Below are positions 37,043 to 49,800 of a stretch of DNA of 64,000 bases, piece after piece; positions within the stretch are counted from its first letter, which is position 1; each line of letters begins with the position of its first letter. The notes beneath the pieces were generated by a model that saw nothing but the letters and a program-made list of their open reading frames with translations, had not been told where the DNA came from and ran no database searches. Source of the stretch: Lichtheimia corymbifera B2541 (taxonomy: Eukaryota > Mucoromycota > Mucoromycetes > Mucorales > Lichtheimiaceae); NCBI GenBank assembly GCA_000697475.1, contig JNEU01001120.1:1-64000 (forward strand), in the 5' to 3' direction. The translations under genes were made by a program, and so were the position numbers.

Positions 37043-37609
37043 GGTAAGTTGTGTGTGTGAGAGAGTGAGCCAGTCCTCAAATTTACAGCCAGCTCGATAT
37101 CAAGTAGGCCTACAATCGCATTTGTTGTTGATTCCAATACACAATAGACAAAGGCTTATCCCATTCCCTATCACAGCACCATAGTAACGAAAACACTGAA
37201 TAGCTCTGGTGTATCACTATTTGTTTTATTCCTAAATAAATGTTGCCTAGTCAAAATATAGCGTATTACTGGATACAACTCTGAAGGATTGCTAGAATGC
37301 TATTGCTGATTACTTGGTAGCTCTGATGGCTTACTAGAATGCTATCCTCAACTACCGATTGATTCTACATTAGTACCGAAATAAGTTAAGATTTATGATT
37401 GACAATCACTGTAATCTTGATACACACATTTTCATTGTTGTAATTGCAAACGGAAGCGGTGTTTATTCAAGGAGACAACGCATCCATGAACGTTAGCCGG
37501 AAAGGATGATTATGTGGAGCTACCGGCAGTTTTTGACCTGGCAACCTTCGTTATCCTGCGAGTTTGACTTATCCGCATTTTTGGCTACAGCTGAATGATG
37601 AAGGCAACA

Positions 37610-38600
37610 TGTAAGCCAAGCATGAGGTATTTATGAGAACAAAGATACTCGTCATGCTCGACAGCACCATGTGTGCAAGTTTCACGATCGAGGTGGGCAA
37701 TCTTGGGGGTCATGGACCGTCCATCCATCATCTCTGCTGCATCAGGAAGACACCCGTTTAAATTATCATTATGAACCATGTGGTTTTGAAATGAATGAAG
37801 TTGATCAGCATGACCCAGCGAACCTTCTTACCAAGTTTCATGTTCGAAATGGGTAATCCCAAGGTACTTCATAGTAACTGACATTGCATGATTTTCGACG
37901 GATACCCAATTTCCGACCGACATAGTAGATCCCACATTATACCCTCCCACTCCCAATTTTCAAATGAAGCATTAGGTCTTTATGAGAACGAAATTGATCA
38001 GCATGTCCAAGAGCATCTTGTGTGAAAGTTTCAGGTTCGAAATGGGCGATCTCAAGGTTATGGGACGCCCACACTCCATATATACTCGTCCGTTCGTCAT
38101 CCGACGCGCCCATTTTAATTCTCACAATGAAGCCTGGGACTTTAATATGAATGGAGTTGATCAGCATATCGATGCCCAGCGTTCTGACCAAGTTTGACGA
38201 TGGAGGTGGACAACGGCGGGGGTGTGCACTATGTACCCTACTTGTGTTCCGCCCGTCCTATATTTGGACCGTCCGATTCATTGAAACATCATAATGAAGC
38301 ATACCGTTTTTACATGAATGGAGTTGATCAGCATGACTCAGAGAACCTTCTTACCCAGTTTCAGGTTCGAGAGGGGCAATCCCAAGTTAATACATACTAT
38401 TTCGATAAATCATAAACCCGGCGCGTACCCGATTTCCGACCATTCATAGTAAACCCCACATTATATCCTCCCATTCAAAATTTTCAAATGAAGTGTGGGT
38501 TCTTCATTAATACAAAGTTGATCAGCATGCATGAATGCATCTTCTGACCAAGTTTGAGGTTGGAAGTATGCAATCTCAATATCATGGATCAATTACAGTG
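37610..38600. repeat. Diverged tandem repeat array
   Basis: About six units share a core around (G/A)TTGATCAGCATG, at about 37800, 37992, 38157, 38322 and 38515 plus a decayed first copy near 37640. Units are 155-193 bp. Each core is followed about 35-45 bp later by ACCAAGTTT(C/G)A.GTTCGAAATGGG-like sequence. The longer units carry an extra block (CACATTATA.CCTCCCA...TTTTCAAATGAAG) at about 37930 and 38460, some 520 bp apart, so a three-unit higher-order period is likely. The short open frames here follow the repeat on both strands and are not convincing genes. Confidence 0.75.
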
Positions 38601-39922
38601 TGCATGCATCTGTAGGGCAGTGCCTGACCAATTTAATTTCCACCTCTTCCACTCCCACTTTATTTTCTCTTCCACCCATTCTCAACTGTTGCCCCATTCA
38701 AGTACAACTACAACCTGCGAACGATTGTCCTGCTCCAATCCATCATGTCAATCCTACGACTGTCCTGATCTTATTTGTCTTTGACTGAATGGCAAGTCCA
38801 TGGCGTGCCTGCACCCCACGACAGCACCTGCGTTTCTTTGACACTGCGGCTTCCCTTGTACACTCCTCGACCGCGACCAAGCATAACAGTGCTCATTCCA
38901 GCAATTGCCATTAGCAAGGTCTCTTCTCCATTGTCTCGATATACTTGCAGCAAATTGTTTTACAGCCTTTTTTTTACGCCAACAGCAGATAGCCATTATA
39001 TCGAAGTAGCTTTACGTGTAGCAACTTGTTTCAATACATACATACTCTATATCAGCTATCATGTATACTGCAATATATGCAATATTTGCCTAGTTGGGCT
39101 GCGACGGAAAGTGATCACTAAAGAGAATGACCGACAACCGGATGGGAAAAGGAAGCCATCATACAGATCTTTCAACCAACATATTGGAAAGATGGGATCA
39201 AGTGTAGTGAATCATAATATCATGTGGATACGGCTGAAGATGATGATGGATTGGAATGGAATGGACGTGAGGGCTTGTATCTTTGGCCGCCGTGGGTTAT
39301 TTAGGATACTCGAGTCAAATTATGCAGGAACACTGGCCAAGTAGAACGTTGAACTTCGACTTTTGTTACAGCACACTCTCCTTTACAATAGCGATCCTTC
39401 TACCAGTTTCCCAACCATTGAATTCAACTTTATTCGCTTTAACAAACAAGCAATTCTTATACCATTTGGATTCGATTATTGTTTTATTGGATGGGTGGAT
39501 GGTGCACAAGGAACAAGCCGGTATTGGTTTTGAGATACAAAATATTAGTGGGATAACTGGGATGATGGTGATGATGATGATGATGGATTTGACAAGAATC
39601 GAGAGCAAAAGAGATGTGAGCTATGAGACAAATGGGGATCAAGGAACAAGTCAGAGTTGGTGGATATAAATCATGCAAGGCTGAGTATGTCGGAGATACA
39701 TGGTATATCGCCATGATGGATTTAAATACAGTACCGAAATCTTTTCAAATACAAATTACTCCTGTCCAACTTCCCATTCATTTTCATCAATGTTACCATC
39801 GTATTCATAAACACTTCCGCTCCATTATGATAGTAAACAACATATGTCATTCATGACGTTTTTGGTTTCTCAATTAGGAAATTTTATGGTTCATGTATGC
39901 ACCCAAACATTAAAAAATAACA
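38601..39922. other. Intergenic region, no gene recognised
   Basis: Several open frames of 60-190 codons exist on both strands (for example 38775-39344 and 39283-39669 plus), but they lack known motifs, overlap each other and contain microsatellite-like GATGAT runs. No gene is called. Confidence 0.45.
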
Positions 39923-40005
39923 GGTAACATGGCCGAGTTGGTCTAAGGCGCCAGACTCAAGTTCTGGTCTCGCAAGAGGCGTGAGTTCGAATCTCACTGT
40001 TACCA
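39923..40005 (+). tRNA. tRNA-Leu (anticodon CAA)
   Basis: An 83 nt class II tRNA with acceptor stem GGTAACA/TGTTACC, discriminator A, D arm GGCCGAGTTGGTCTAAGGC, anticodon stem CCAGA/TCTGG around CTCAAGT, a variable arm and T arm GAGTTCGAATCTC. No intron interrupts the anticodon loop. T runs at about 40033-40042 can terminate polymerase III. Confidence 0.95.
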
Positions 40006-40129
40006 GGACCTTGAAAAAGGTCTGATTCTCCCTTTTGTTTTTGGATTTTGTGGATGATCACGTGATGTGACGCATGATCTATAAGGGTGTTTTGCGTTTT
40101 GTTAATCTGTAGTGCATGCGCCCTTTTTG

Positions 40130-40475
40130 TATTTATACGCTGCCTCTCTTCCTTCTTATTTCTTCGCTCTCATCGCCACATTTTGCTTATTTCACATTGT
40201 CTGGGTGTTAGTACCCTTTATCATTGTTTTATTGTAAGTTCCACTGTCTGCGTGTCTCATTCGAATTGCTAAGTCTTTATATCGCTTGCAGCAGCGACTT
40301 TACACATTTCTATCGCTTTCATTGCGATCTTTCATCTTTCTATCGACCAACTCAAAACCACCCTTTCATTGAGGTGTGTATTTCCTTTTGTCCTTTCTTC
40401 AATCAACCATATATTAACATTCTTCTCAGGTGGTTTTATTATTATATCAATAAATTCAGTTGTACGTTTTAACGC
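40130..40475 (+). ncRNA. Candidate short spliced transcript without ATG
   Basis: A TATA-like TATTTATACG (about 40130) is followed by a CT-rich leader, two intron-like intervals with correct signals and sizes (40234-40291, GTAAGT...TTGCAG, 58 nt; 40374-40429, GTGTGT...TTCTCAG, 56 nt) and AATAAA at 40449-40454. The joined exons contain no ATG until after the polyadenylation signal. It may be a small non-coding RNA gene, a leftover 5' region of a gene, or LTR-derived sequence. Confidence 0.35.
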
Positions 40476-40834
40476 ATGGTGGTGGATATCTTTTGGTTCC
40501 ATAGACTAGGGCACTGCATAAATGACATAACTATTACTGCGGTGTGGGTATGCATGTATTTATGCATGTATTGTGTTGTAGAGGAGATATAGTAAAAGTG
40601 ATACTCAGTGTAGGTTTATTCTCGAAAAGATGATGGGTACGCGTTATTAGTCATGGATACAGCAACTGTATCTGGTTGTGTAAATGCGTAAGCTTATCGT
40701 AAGATCATTACTTCATAGGTAGTATTAAGTCATTCAACGAAAAATCAAAAGTTTACAAGCGAAGCAATTATTATTAGCTTATGCAGCACAAACACGCTTA
40801 TAGCATCAGAGGAAAAGCATAAAGATATCTGTGT

Positions 40835-40955
40835 CTCTAAATCTTACAATGAAGTGTAGGGCCTTTCATACGACAAACTTGCTCACAAGATCCTTTTGAC
40901 CAGCCGAGCAACTTTGTTCTATGAAAGATCCCACGCTTCATCGTGAAGTTTAGAG
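40835..40955. repeat. Imperfect inverted repeat, 50 bp arms
   Basis: Arms 40835-40884 and 40906-40955 are reverse complements at 39 of 50 positions with no gaps, separated by 21 nt. Several of the mismatches would be G-U pairs in RNA. It could be a small MITE-like element or a hairpin RNA source. Confidence 0.7.
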
Positions 40956-41940
40956 GTACAAGTGCCTTTCTGTTTTACATATGTATGATATACGAGAAGT
41001 AGCCATTGTTCATTGTCAATCGCCTCACTCTTATTAAAGCCGAAGATGCAGAGAAGCTTGTTTATGTAACATACGCGACTCAAAAGGACCCAATTCTATT
41101 GGAGGAGAATGCATAAAGGATCCTCACCCTATAGTAAGATCTGCCTATGATAGACCGCATGGTATTTTTTTTCAGGTTAACCACGATATGGCTAATAGGC
41201 CAAAAAGCTTAGTGAATTCAAAAGTACCCTGCATGAAAGGATGGAAGTGACATTGATGCTATTTGTCTTTCATAATACAAGGTGATGGAAAGAACCGGGA
41301 ATCAATTTGTTCGCTGCCCTGATGAGTATTGTTCCAGGGCAGCTTACAAAGTCGTAGATATGGGCTACACGTTTCCATGCTATTCAAAACAAACAATCGT
41401 GATCGTGATGATCATATGGCATACTATATTACATCATGTTGGATGCTGTGAATTGCTCCGTTATCGTCAATTGTTAACGTCCTCAGTGCTATTTTTCCTA
41501 TTGTTTGGATGATAGAAAGACACATTGTTGGATCTCATCAGTTTTGTCCAAAAGTTAAACATAGGTAACAATCATCAATTATTGTCATGCTATCGACAGT
41601 TGGTCTCGTATAGCATTAACGGGTGACCTTGGCGGGTATTACGTATCAAGAGGGAAAAGAAGGGGATTAGCCAGTTTCAAAACATTTTTCAAAGAAAAAA
41701 AAAAAAAAAAAAAAAGGCAGGACAGCCGTAAAAGATAGTGGGCACATAACAGGAACGAGGATGCTTAATCTCCGAGTGATAATGCAACATGCGCATAATG
41801 CCGATGAAGTGAATAAATCTTCGAGATCTCTCTTTTTTTGTTGTTCTTCCACCAAGGTACAGCATAAAAACGTGCAAGATTATCAACAATCAACGGGTCT
41901 TTCAAATTGATCTATTCCCAAAAAATATTTGTGCATCGGG
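40956..41940. other. Intergenic region upstream of GH81 gene
   Basis: No gene recognised. A run of 21 A is present at 41695-41715. Open frames are short and without motifs. Confidence 0.5.
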
Positions 41941-44647
41941 ATGAGGATCTCCAATATTGTTGCTGCAGCAGCAGCAATCCACAATATGATGTCGTGGAGT
42001 TCACAAGTCGCAGCTGCACCCTTTTCATCTGCAAATACGGCAATGATTGATCTCCTTGTCCCATTATCACAAAGCGCACCCAATACGAATTTATTCCCCA
42101 AAATACAGCATCCATATCCACCCGAATATGCTGACCCACGTTCTGACAATGTTGTGCCAACCAATTCATGGATCAGTAACCTGTTTTATCACAGCGTGGA
42201 GCATCTTGCACCTACAACACCTGACCCTTATACCCTTCGGATCTTTGATGGATATGGAGGCAACCCCGGTCTTAGCATACGACAGCCATCGAATAAGGTA
42301 TATGATAACATTCACATTTTTATTATAAATGTTGATGATTCTTTGTATGTAGGTATATGGATCGTATCCACCGATGAATGATGTACCATATACAGAGTCA
42401 GGATACATGATCAATAGCGTGGTGGTCGATCTTCGCTTTACGTGCAATGAATGGGGCCAAGGGTCCAGACCAAGTCAATCCGTAACTTCGTGGGATCATT
42501 TTTCTGCCAACTTGGAGTTATCTACTGCTCCTGGTGATCCTCGTCGTATTGAATTCCCGCTGGTGCGTGGCATGGCCTATGTTACAGCCATCTATCACAA
42601 TTTGACACCGCAGTTCTTCACCCAACATGCCATTATTCATGTCGATGCCGATTCGTCTTCAGGCAATGAACGCTTCGTGGGTCGCAAGTTTAAGATATCC
42701 ATGAACGACAATCCAACGTCGACATTCCTTATTTATGCACTTGGTGATCAACCTCTTGAGCTCCGCAGAGAAGGCGTCTCAAACCTCGTCGCATCGCGTC
42801 CATACAATGGTCCCATCCGAGTTGCCAAGCTCCCCAATGCTGGCGATGAATCGATTCTCGATGGCAGCAGTGGTGTATGGCCAATAGGTGGTAGACTTAG
42901 TGCCCAAGGCAGTCGAGAACAAGGCGAATACCATATCGAATGGCAGACTCAAGGCGATTCGGCAGACAAGCTCCTCATGTATGCATATCCACATCATTTG
43001 GATTCCTTGACCAATACACAGCACACACAACTCTCGTTACAATCAGCGACAAAAGGTGCCATGACAGCCGTGTTGGGGTCTCGTTGGTCACTACAAGAGA
43101 CGTCGTTAAGCCCTGTGGAATGGCTTCCATTGAATCCAGCAGCACCTGCTTCAGCTATCAATGAAATCATGGCCGCCATGGATAAGGATTTACAAAGCGA
43201 TTATAGAGCAGAGACACTCTTGGAGGACAATTACTTTTCAGGCAAAGGATTACAAAAGTTTGCCATGTTGGCACTCGTCCTCAACAAACCAGAGCTCACT
43301 CATCTACGCAACCCTGAACTCGCTGCAACATCTCTGGAAAAGCTCAAGAATGCATTTGTACCGTACCTTGAAAACAAGCAGCATGATCCATTCCGCTATG
43401 ATAGTGTCTACAGGGGCATTGTCGCACGAGATGGTCTTCCAACTTCCATGGGTGGTAAGGGCGATGTCAATGCTGAGTTTGGTCATTCGTTGTACAATGA
43501 TCATCATTATCACCAAGGCTACTTGATTGTCACGGGTAATGTGGATCCAAGGATATCATCCAAAAGTTACCTACTAACGTATACGTCTACTAGCCGCTAT
43601 TATTCATTACCTGGATCCCCATTGGAGATCAGATGAGATTACTCAATGGACCGAAACGCTTATCCGAGACGTCAATACACCAGTGGATAATGACCAGTAT
43701 TATGCACCATTCAGGAACTGGGATTGGTTTGCAGGACATAGCTGGGCTGGTGGCATCAAGATCAATGGTGCATTGGATGGTCGTGATCAAGAATCGATTC
43801 CAGAGGTAAAGGAGGGAAAAGAAAAGGGTTGATTGTACGTGGCTTTTTGATTGACACTGTAAACAAGTCTGTGAATTTCTACTGGGGCACCAAACTCTGG
43901 GGATTGGCTACCAACAATGATGCACTTGTTAATCTCGCAGCACTTCAATTGGCCATTACCAAGAGAACGACCTATGAATACTTTTGGATGCTCGACAACA
44001 ACAAGAATCGACCACGAAATATCATCCAGAACAAGGTGATTGGTATCTACTTTGAGCAAAAGGCTGACTATGTAAGTACAACAACTACTATCAAAATGGT
44101 GGCTGACATGCTATAATAATAGACCACTTATTTCGGACGCTATGTCGAGTATATCCATGGTATTCAGCAACTTCCAATGACACCAGCTCTTGCCGATGAC
44201 ATACGTACACCAGAATTTGTGAGTAGCAGATCCATCCCTTGTATTCAAACCAAGATCTCATGAATATCTGTCTTTTAGGTTGGTCAAGAATGGCAACAAA
44301 AGCTCGCCAGCATTGCACCCAATGTTCGTAGTCCATGGGCTGGTGTGCTTTATCTCAATTATGCATTATTGGATCCCTCAGCAGCCTACGTACAATTAAG
44401 AAGAGTGCCAGTGGATGATGGACAGACACGCTCATTCTCACTTTATCTTGCATCAACACGACCAAACTTCCAACGAGGTCTACGCTTGAACAGACAACTC
44501 AATAGCAGGCTTCCAGCATCATCATCCACTCCAGGATCTGATCTACGGACTCAAAATCGCAACCCCTTTCCTTCGTCAGCCGTCAACATTATCAGACACC
44601 TTGGCTCCACTGACAACAACCATGATGACCGATACAATGGCTATTAG
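41941..44647 (+). CDS. Endo-1,3-beta-glucanase, glycoside hydrolase family 81
   Basis: Hydrolyses internal beta-1,3-glucan links; fungal relatives act in cell separation and wall remodelling. Six exons (41941-42297, 42353-43535, 43594-43805, 43868-44071, 44123-44218, 44279-44647) give 806 aa. A hydrophobic Ala-rich N-terminus could be a signal peptide. GH81 signatures are [11 protein letters not shown] near the N-terminus, [15 protein letters not shown] with the catalytic region, then [14 protein letters not shown] and the block [12 protein letters not shown]. The junction at 43535/43594 restores the conserved HYLDPHW region. The start is ATG 41941; the upstream frame begins only with TTG. 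The C-terminal 60 residues are low-complexity Ser/Arg/Asn. Confidence 0.96.
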
Positions 44648-44879
44648 CGACTACTATTACTACTTGTTACCCCCAACAATGATATATATCCATATCCAAT
44701 AAAAATAAGCGACAATGAATATAAAAATGTACTAGATGATGATGGCTTCTATTCAAAAAGAGAAAAGAAAAATCAAGGATACTAACTATTAGCAGGGGAA
44801 TGTCAAAGAATACAATGGTATGTACATGATGGGGGAGGAGCAGGTATCGTGATGAGGGTATCGTATCGACAAGAATGAC

Positions 44880-45518
44880 TTAATAAAGGTGTCGTTTGCG
44901 GATCATGTGACCTGATGATAATTTGATGGATCGTGATTCGCATTCACGCCAGGAACGCTTTGTGCCTAATTCATGTGATACGAGTTTCCAAGCATGTTTG
45001 AAAAGATCGGCATGTTTCCTGAGTGCCATATCCAAAAGTGCGTCTTCATTATCATCCCATTCACGATGCTCGATTGTTTTGGTTTGAAGCGTCTTGAAAC
45101 GGCCCCAGCAGCAACCACGTGAACGATGAGGCAAATAGGTTGACGAGATCATAGCCCATGATAGACCTTGATTATATCCACGTTGTAGTAATTCATCCTC
45201 TTCCCGTGTCCATGGAACTCGACTCTGAGCACCCTTGTGTTGTCGTCGAAGGGTGGGGTAGGTTGGCAAAGGAGGGATGATGGGTGAACCCGGTGGTGGG
45301 GAACTCAGTGTGGCTGTATTGAATGAAGCAGGCGACGATTTGACAAATGACATGGCAGGACTACTACCATTGTCTTCCAATTCGGGTAATGAGAGTGTCG
45401 AGGACCAGTTTGGCTGTTGTTGAACTACTCCAGGATAGATGCTATAGTCGTCGTCGTCGATAGGTAGCATTGTGTTGGCATTATGTTGAGAAGGGCAAAG
45501 CAAGTTTTTGATATCCAT
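44880..45518 (-). CDS. Myb/SANT-like DNA-binding protein
   Basis: Intronless gene for 212 aa. After a low-complexity acidic and Ser/Pro-rich N-terminus (about 90 residues) come two Myb/SANT-type repeats: VPWTREEDELLQRGYNQG...W near residues 101-140 and REWDDNEDALLDMALRK...W near residues 152-195. The spaced tryptophans and acidic E-D pairs after W are typical. It is probably a transcription factor; targets are unknown. It converges on the GH81 gene with 232 bp between stops. Confidence 0.8.
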   Translation of the reverse strand: MDIKNLLCPSQHNANTMLPIDDDDYSIYPGVVQQQPNWSSTLSLPELEDNGSSPAMSFVKSSPASFNTATLSSPPPGSPIIPPLPTYPTLRRQHKGAQSRVPWTREEDELLQRGYNQGLSWAMISSTYLPHRSRGCCWGRFKTLQTKTIEHREWDDNEDALLDMALRKHADLFKHAWKLVSHELGTKRSWRECESRSIKLSSGHMIRKRHLY

Positions 45519-46865
45519 GTTGAAAAAAGGATGAAGTGGATTGTGAAGAAAGAAAAATAAATGAATAAAGGCTCTGGTATTTATATCTACTACTCAAGGA
45601 GACCATGAACGAGTTATTAGGGGATGATAGATCCGTCAATCCAGAAAAAATAAAACGCATATGCATGGGGAAAAGGGTCATTCAATGACACAATGATAGC
45701 ATCATAAGTATTATTGGGGATCTGCCAGATATCATCGTCACTGCTGCTGCTGCTGCGAGTATAAGAGATTAACTCCTGACAAAAAAAAAAAAAAAAAAAA
45801 AAACTCCTTTTGTGGGCTGTAAAGATGACAGCAAAACATCGTAATGTCCCTTTGGTATGTACTCCTATCACCTTTCATAAGGCTTCTTGTAATAGTACAC
45901 CTATCCACGCGATGTCCCTGAATACACTTGGGGTCCACGTTGTGTGTTTCTTTGTTTCCTTTTTTCCCTTTCTTTTATTATTGGTCTCTTTCTCCAGGCA
46001 CTTTGACCCAATGCATCATAGCAGATACCAGCAAGATGGACGGCAACCACTGCGACAAATGGGTTGAGAACCAACGCTTTGGCTATAGGGGATCCTATAC
46101 ATATATTGCTGCAATGGGAAAGTGCTTGATTTAGTCATCATAATGCGTGTATCATTGTCTCGAAAAAAGAATGATGATTATGATGATGCTTTACCCAAAA
46201 GTGTAGATGAACTGGGTTGCCCTATTTCGTCCGTTTTTTCCTTTTCGAGTAGCCTCGTCAACAAAGTCAGTTATAGTTACACGCACTTTGATCACGATCA
46301 TGGCATGCAAATTGACAAGTAAACGATATATACATGGTTTTATTGCTATGTGATCTATACTCAGTATGGATGGAAAGTGGGGATCCTACCAACGTTTCTT
46401 CCCCTTTCTTGCGGCCATGTCGTGGCAATAATGAGACCCACATCTTCTTAGCATTGAGCGTATAGCGCCATAAAATTGGATTGAATGGCAGATTTATTAG
46501 CAGAAAGCGTATCCCGTCCAAAAAAATCGCACGGACAATGACCCATCGAATTAATCATTGAGCGAAATAATGAGATGGGTCATTCATTCATGAATTATTT
46601 TATCTGACTCCTTTGTCGAGCATGGTGGAGAATTGATGGCCCTAGGATAATTTCTCCTTGGAGGAGGTACCTGATGGTGGATCCGCATGTCATCGATGTG
46701 CTGCCTGTGTGTGTGTGCGTGTGCAAGACCTCGCCGCTCTTTACCTAAACCTTAATTTTGCTCCGCGGCATAAATGTCAGTCGACAACCCTGGCTCTTCC
46801 CCTTCTTTTTCTCTTTTCCCAGGACCGTGCTCAGTCATTGTGCCTTCTTGTTCTCATTATTCCCG
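45519..46865. other. Intergenic region between Myb-like gene and M1 peptidase gene
   Basis: Contains a run of 23 A (45781-45803). A speculative short spliced plus-strand reading (from ATG 45825 to a TGA at 46065) is possible, but one of its donors is poor. CT-rich promoter-like sequence precedes 46866. No conserved gene is seen. Confidence 0.45.
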
Positions 46866-49800
46866 ATGCCTCACATCTGCAGCAAGAGCAAATCGTCATC
46901 CTACTTTGCTTCGGCAAATGCCGTTAATCAATATGCTCCTGATACCGTCATTGAACCCATTCATCTCGGTAAGAATGCTATTCTCTCTTGCACACGTGCA
47001 TTATCCTTTCTTCTCCTCCCCTCTCTAATCCCCCTTCTATTATCCTCCTCTCCTCCTTGTTAGACATTTCTTTGCATTTGGATGATCTGCATAACAAGAC
47101 TCTCAAGGCTAAGGTCATAACGACATTTGCTCACAATGGCTTGTCTTTGCCTTCATGCAACGCGTCTTCCACCACCACTGTCCTCAATGCAGAAGCATTT
47201 CAACATGTCCAAGTCTCTGGTGCATCATTCAGCTACGACGGTCACCGCATTCAGCTCAAATGGGACACGCCTTTTGCAAAGAACGAGCAGCGTAAAGTTA
47301 CTATCGATTATACTATCAGCCATCCCACTGCTGGCCTCTATTTCCAAAACGAGGATTCCATTATGGGCGCACAGCCATGCTGGTTGATCACTGATCATGA
47401 AACTGAAAAGTAAGCTGCTATACTACTGCTGCCATCAGCATATCGTGTTAACGCTTTATAAAGAGCACGTTATTGGCTACCAACTGTCGATTATCCAACT
47501 GTGCGCACAACGTTGACATGGGATATTACCGCCCCCCAAAAGTACACTTCTTTGGCCAACGGCAAATTGCTGTCGAATGAAACAAAGGATGGCTACACCA
47601 CAACGCGCTGGCAACTTGATTATCCATGGTAAAGTACTAGTACTAGCATTGGTTGCATTCTTATTATCCAGGCTATTGATTGTTGTTACTCTCACTAGCC
47701 CATCCTATCTCGTGTGCTTTGCCGTGGGTGAATTCATTTCGGTTGATGCTGGTCAAGTGGATGGCAGACCTGTCAAGGTATGTAGCTATATCATTGATGA
47801 CAAACAATTGCATCGTTGTATTGACGCCACATAGTATTTCACTGCGGAAGGTTACAAACAAGCTGATCTTGAAAGAGCGTTTGACAAGACGCCAGAGATG
47901 ATCCGATGGCTTGAAGCTAAAGTGGGCGTTACATGTAAGTTTCCAGACCTTCCTCCACCGCAAACAACCCCCAAAACACGCGTTACACGCATGCTAAATG
48001 GCACAAAAACACATACCTAGTCCCATGGCCAAAGTATTACCAGATTGCATTGCCTGCAATTCGTGGCGCAATGGAGAACATCTCTTTGGTAAGAAGGAAG
48101 AAGGGTGCAATGCTGATGATGAGATGATCTAATTATGTTGTTTAGGTGACTTGGACCGATACATTTGTCATTGATGAAAAGAATGCATTGGAACGCAAAT
48201 ATTTGACCGATCTTGTCAATGTCCACGAAATGGGTAAGTGCTTCCCCGATATTTCGGGGGGTAGAGCCGCAGCAGCAGCCGCACCAAAGATTCTCACACT
48301 ATCTGTAACACTCATTTTAGCCCACACCTATTTTGGTGATCTTTTGGTCATTCGTCATTTCGAGCATGCTTGGCTCAAGGTGAGGCTTGTAGCACCCATG
48401 TCATATATGGAAATACTGACACTTTTATGTCATTTGCAGGAAAGTTGGGCAACCTATATGGAATCATGTAAGTACAAGGAAATGTGATTTGATGCGGATG
48501 GTGATGTCTGATGATATGTGCACAAGGCTGGTTACAGGATAAGAAATCCGAGGACGACTTTAGATATGAGATGATGACCAATGCCAAAGGATACATCAAG
48601 GAATGCACAAAGTACATGGTACGGTGTTTTTACTTTATAGGAATCATTGCCATGGTCTAACATTTATCATATTTTACCAGCGTCCCATTGTTACTCGCAA
48701 ATATGATTCCTCGTGGGACATGTTTGATGGCCATACCTATCCTGGCGGTGCTTGGCGTATCCACATGCTTAGAAAGAAACTTGGTGACGAAGCATTTTGG
48801 GCTGGTGTCAAGATTTATATCGATGAATTCGCAAAGTCGACCGTTCAGACAAGCGATTTCCAGAGATGTTTGGAGCGAGCATCCCAGCTCAACTTGCAAC
48901 GCTTCTTTGATGAATGGGTTTATTCAAAGGGATATCCTACCTTCAAGGGCTCGTTTGACCATGATCTTGCCAATGGCACTGCACGCATTTCTATGACTCA
49001 AACACAAGTTTCCGACAGTGACAACATTCCTTTGTTCGGCTTGGATATGGAGATTGAATTGACGGATGACCAGGGCAAAGTGTACAATACGACGCTCACC
49101 TTTGATCGAGAGGCAACTGCAATGGCCACCATTCACCTCAGCAGCAAGGATGCTCAGCCCAAAGTATTGAGAGTCGATCCAGAAATGAAATTGCTTTACA
49201 CCCTCGATATGTCAGCTGGCGAATCAGTGCTCCAACATACTGCTACTGAGGCGGCGGATGTCCAGAGTCGTGTTTGGGCATACAATGAGCTCGTGAAATT
49301 GGGAACGTATCCAGCATTAAGCTTTGTAGCCGATCACATTGTCAAGGAGCCATTCTATGGCGTTCGCATTGAAGGTAAATGTGACACAGTAAGAAATGAA
49401 AGGATCACTCTACTTACACCCGAAAACAGTATCATCAGCGCTTGCCAAGTTGAAGAGTGCACAAAGCTTGCAAATCCTAGCTCATGTGCTCAAGAATGAA
49501 AAGGATCCAATGGCATTGTGGTCTATCGCTTCCGTGGCCCGAATTGAAGATCATCATATCCGTGATGCAGCTTTGGAACGACTTTCCCGCCATGATGAGC
49601 TTCCCTATCGGTAAGGCAATCACTTTATCATATCTACACGCTGTAAACTAATCATCTCATCATCGATACATTTTAGTGCACATGCAGCTCTTTTGGTTGT
49701 ACTTGCTGAACAGCATCGGGATGAAGACTTGGAATATCTTCTCAAGGTTGCCAAGGATGATAGCAAGATTGGTCAACATGGCTTGGTTCGTGGTGGAGCA

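Noticed and set aside
37671..38415. Open frames inside the tandem repeat sharing a VDQHD-like string
   Set aside because: They lie in three different frames, follow the repeat period, and the opposite strand is equally conserved, so coding is not supported.
40206..40419. Possible 214-bp solo LTR (TGTTA...TAACA) near tRNA-Leu(CAA)
   Set aside because: The flanking 5 bp sequences do not match, no second copy is visible in the window, and intron-like signals inside explain the region at least as well.
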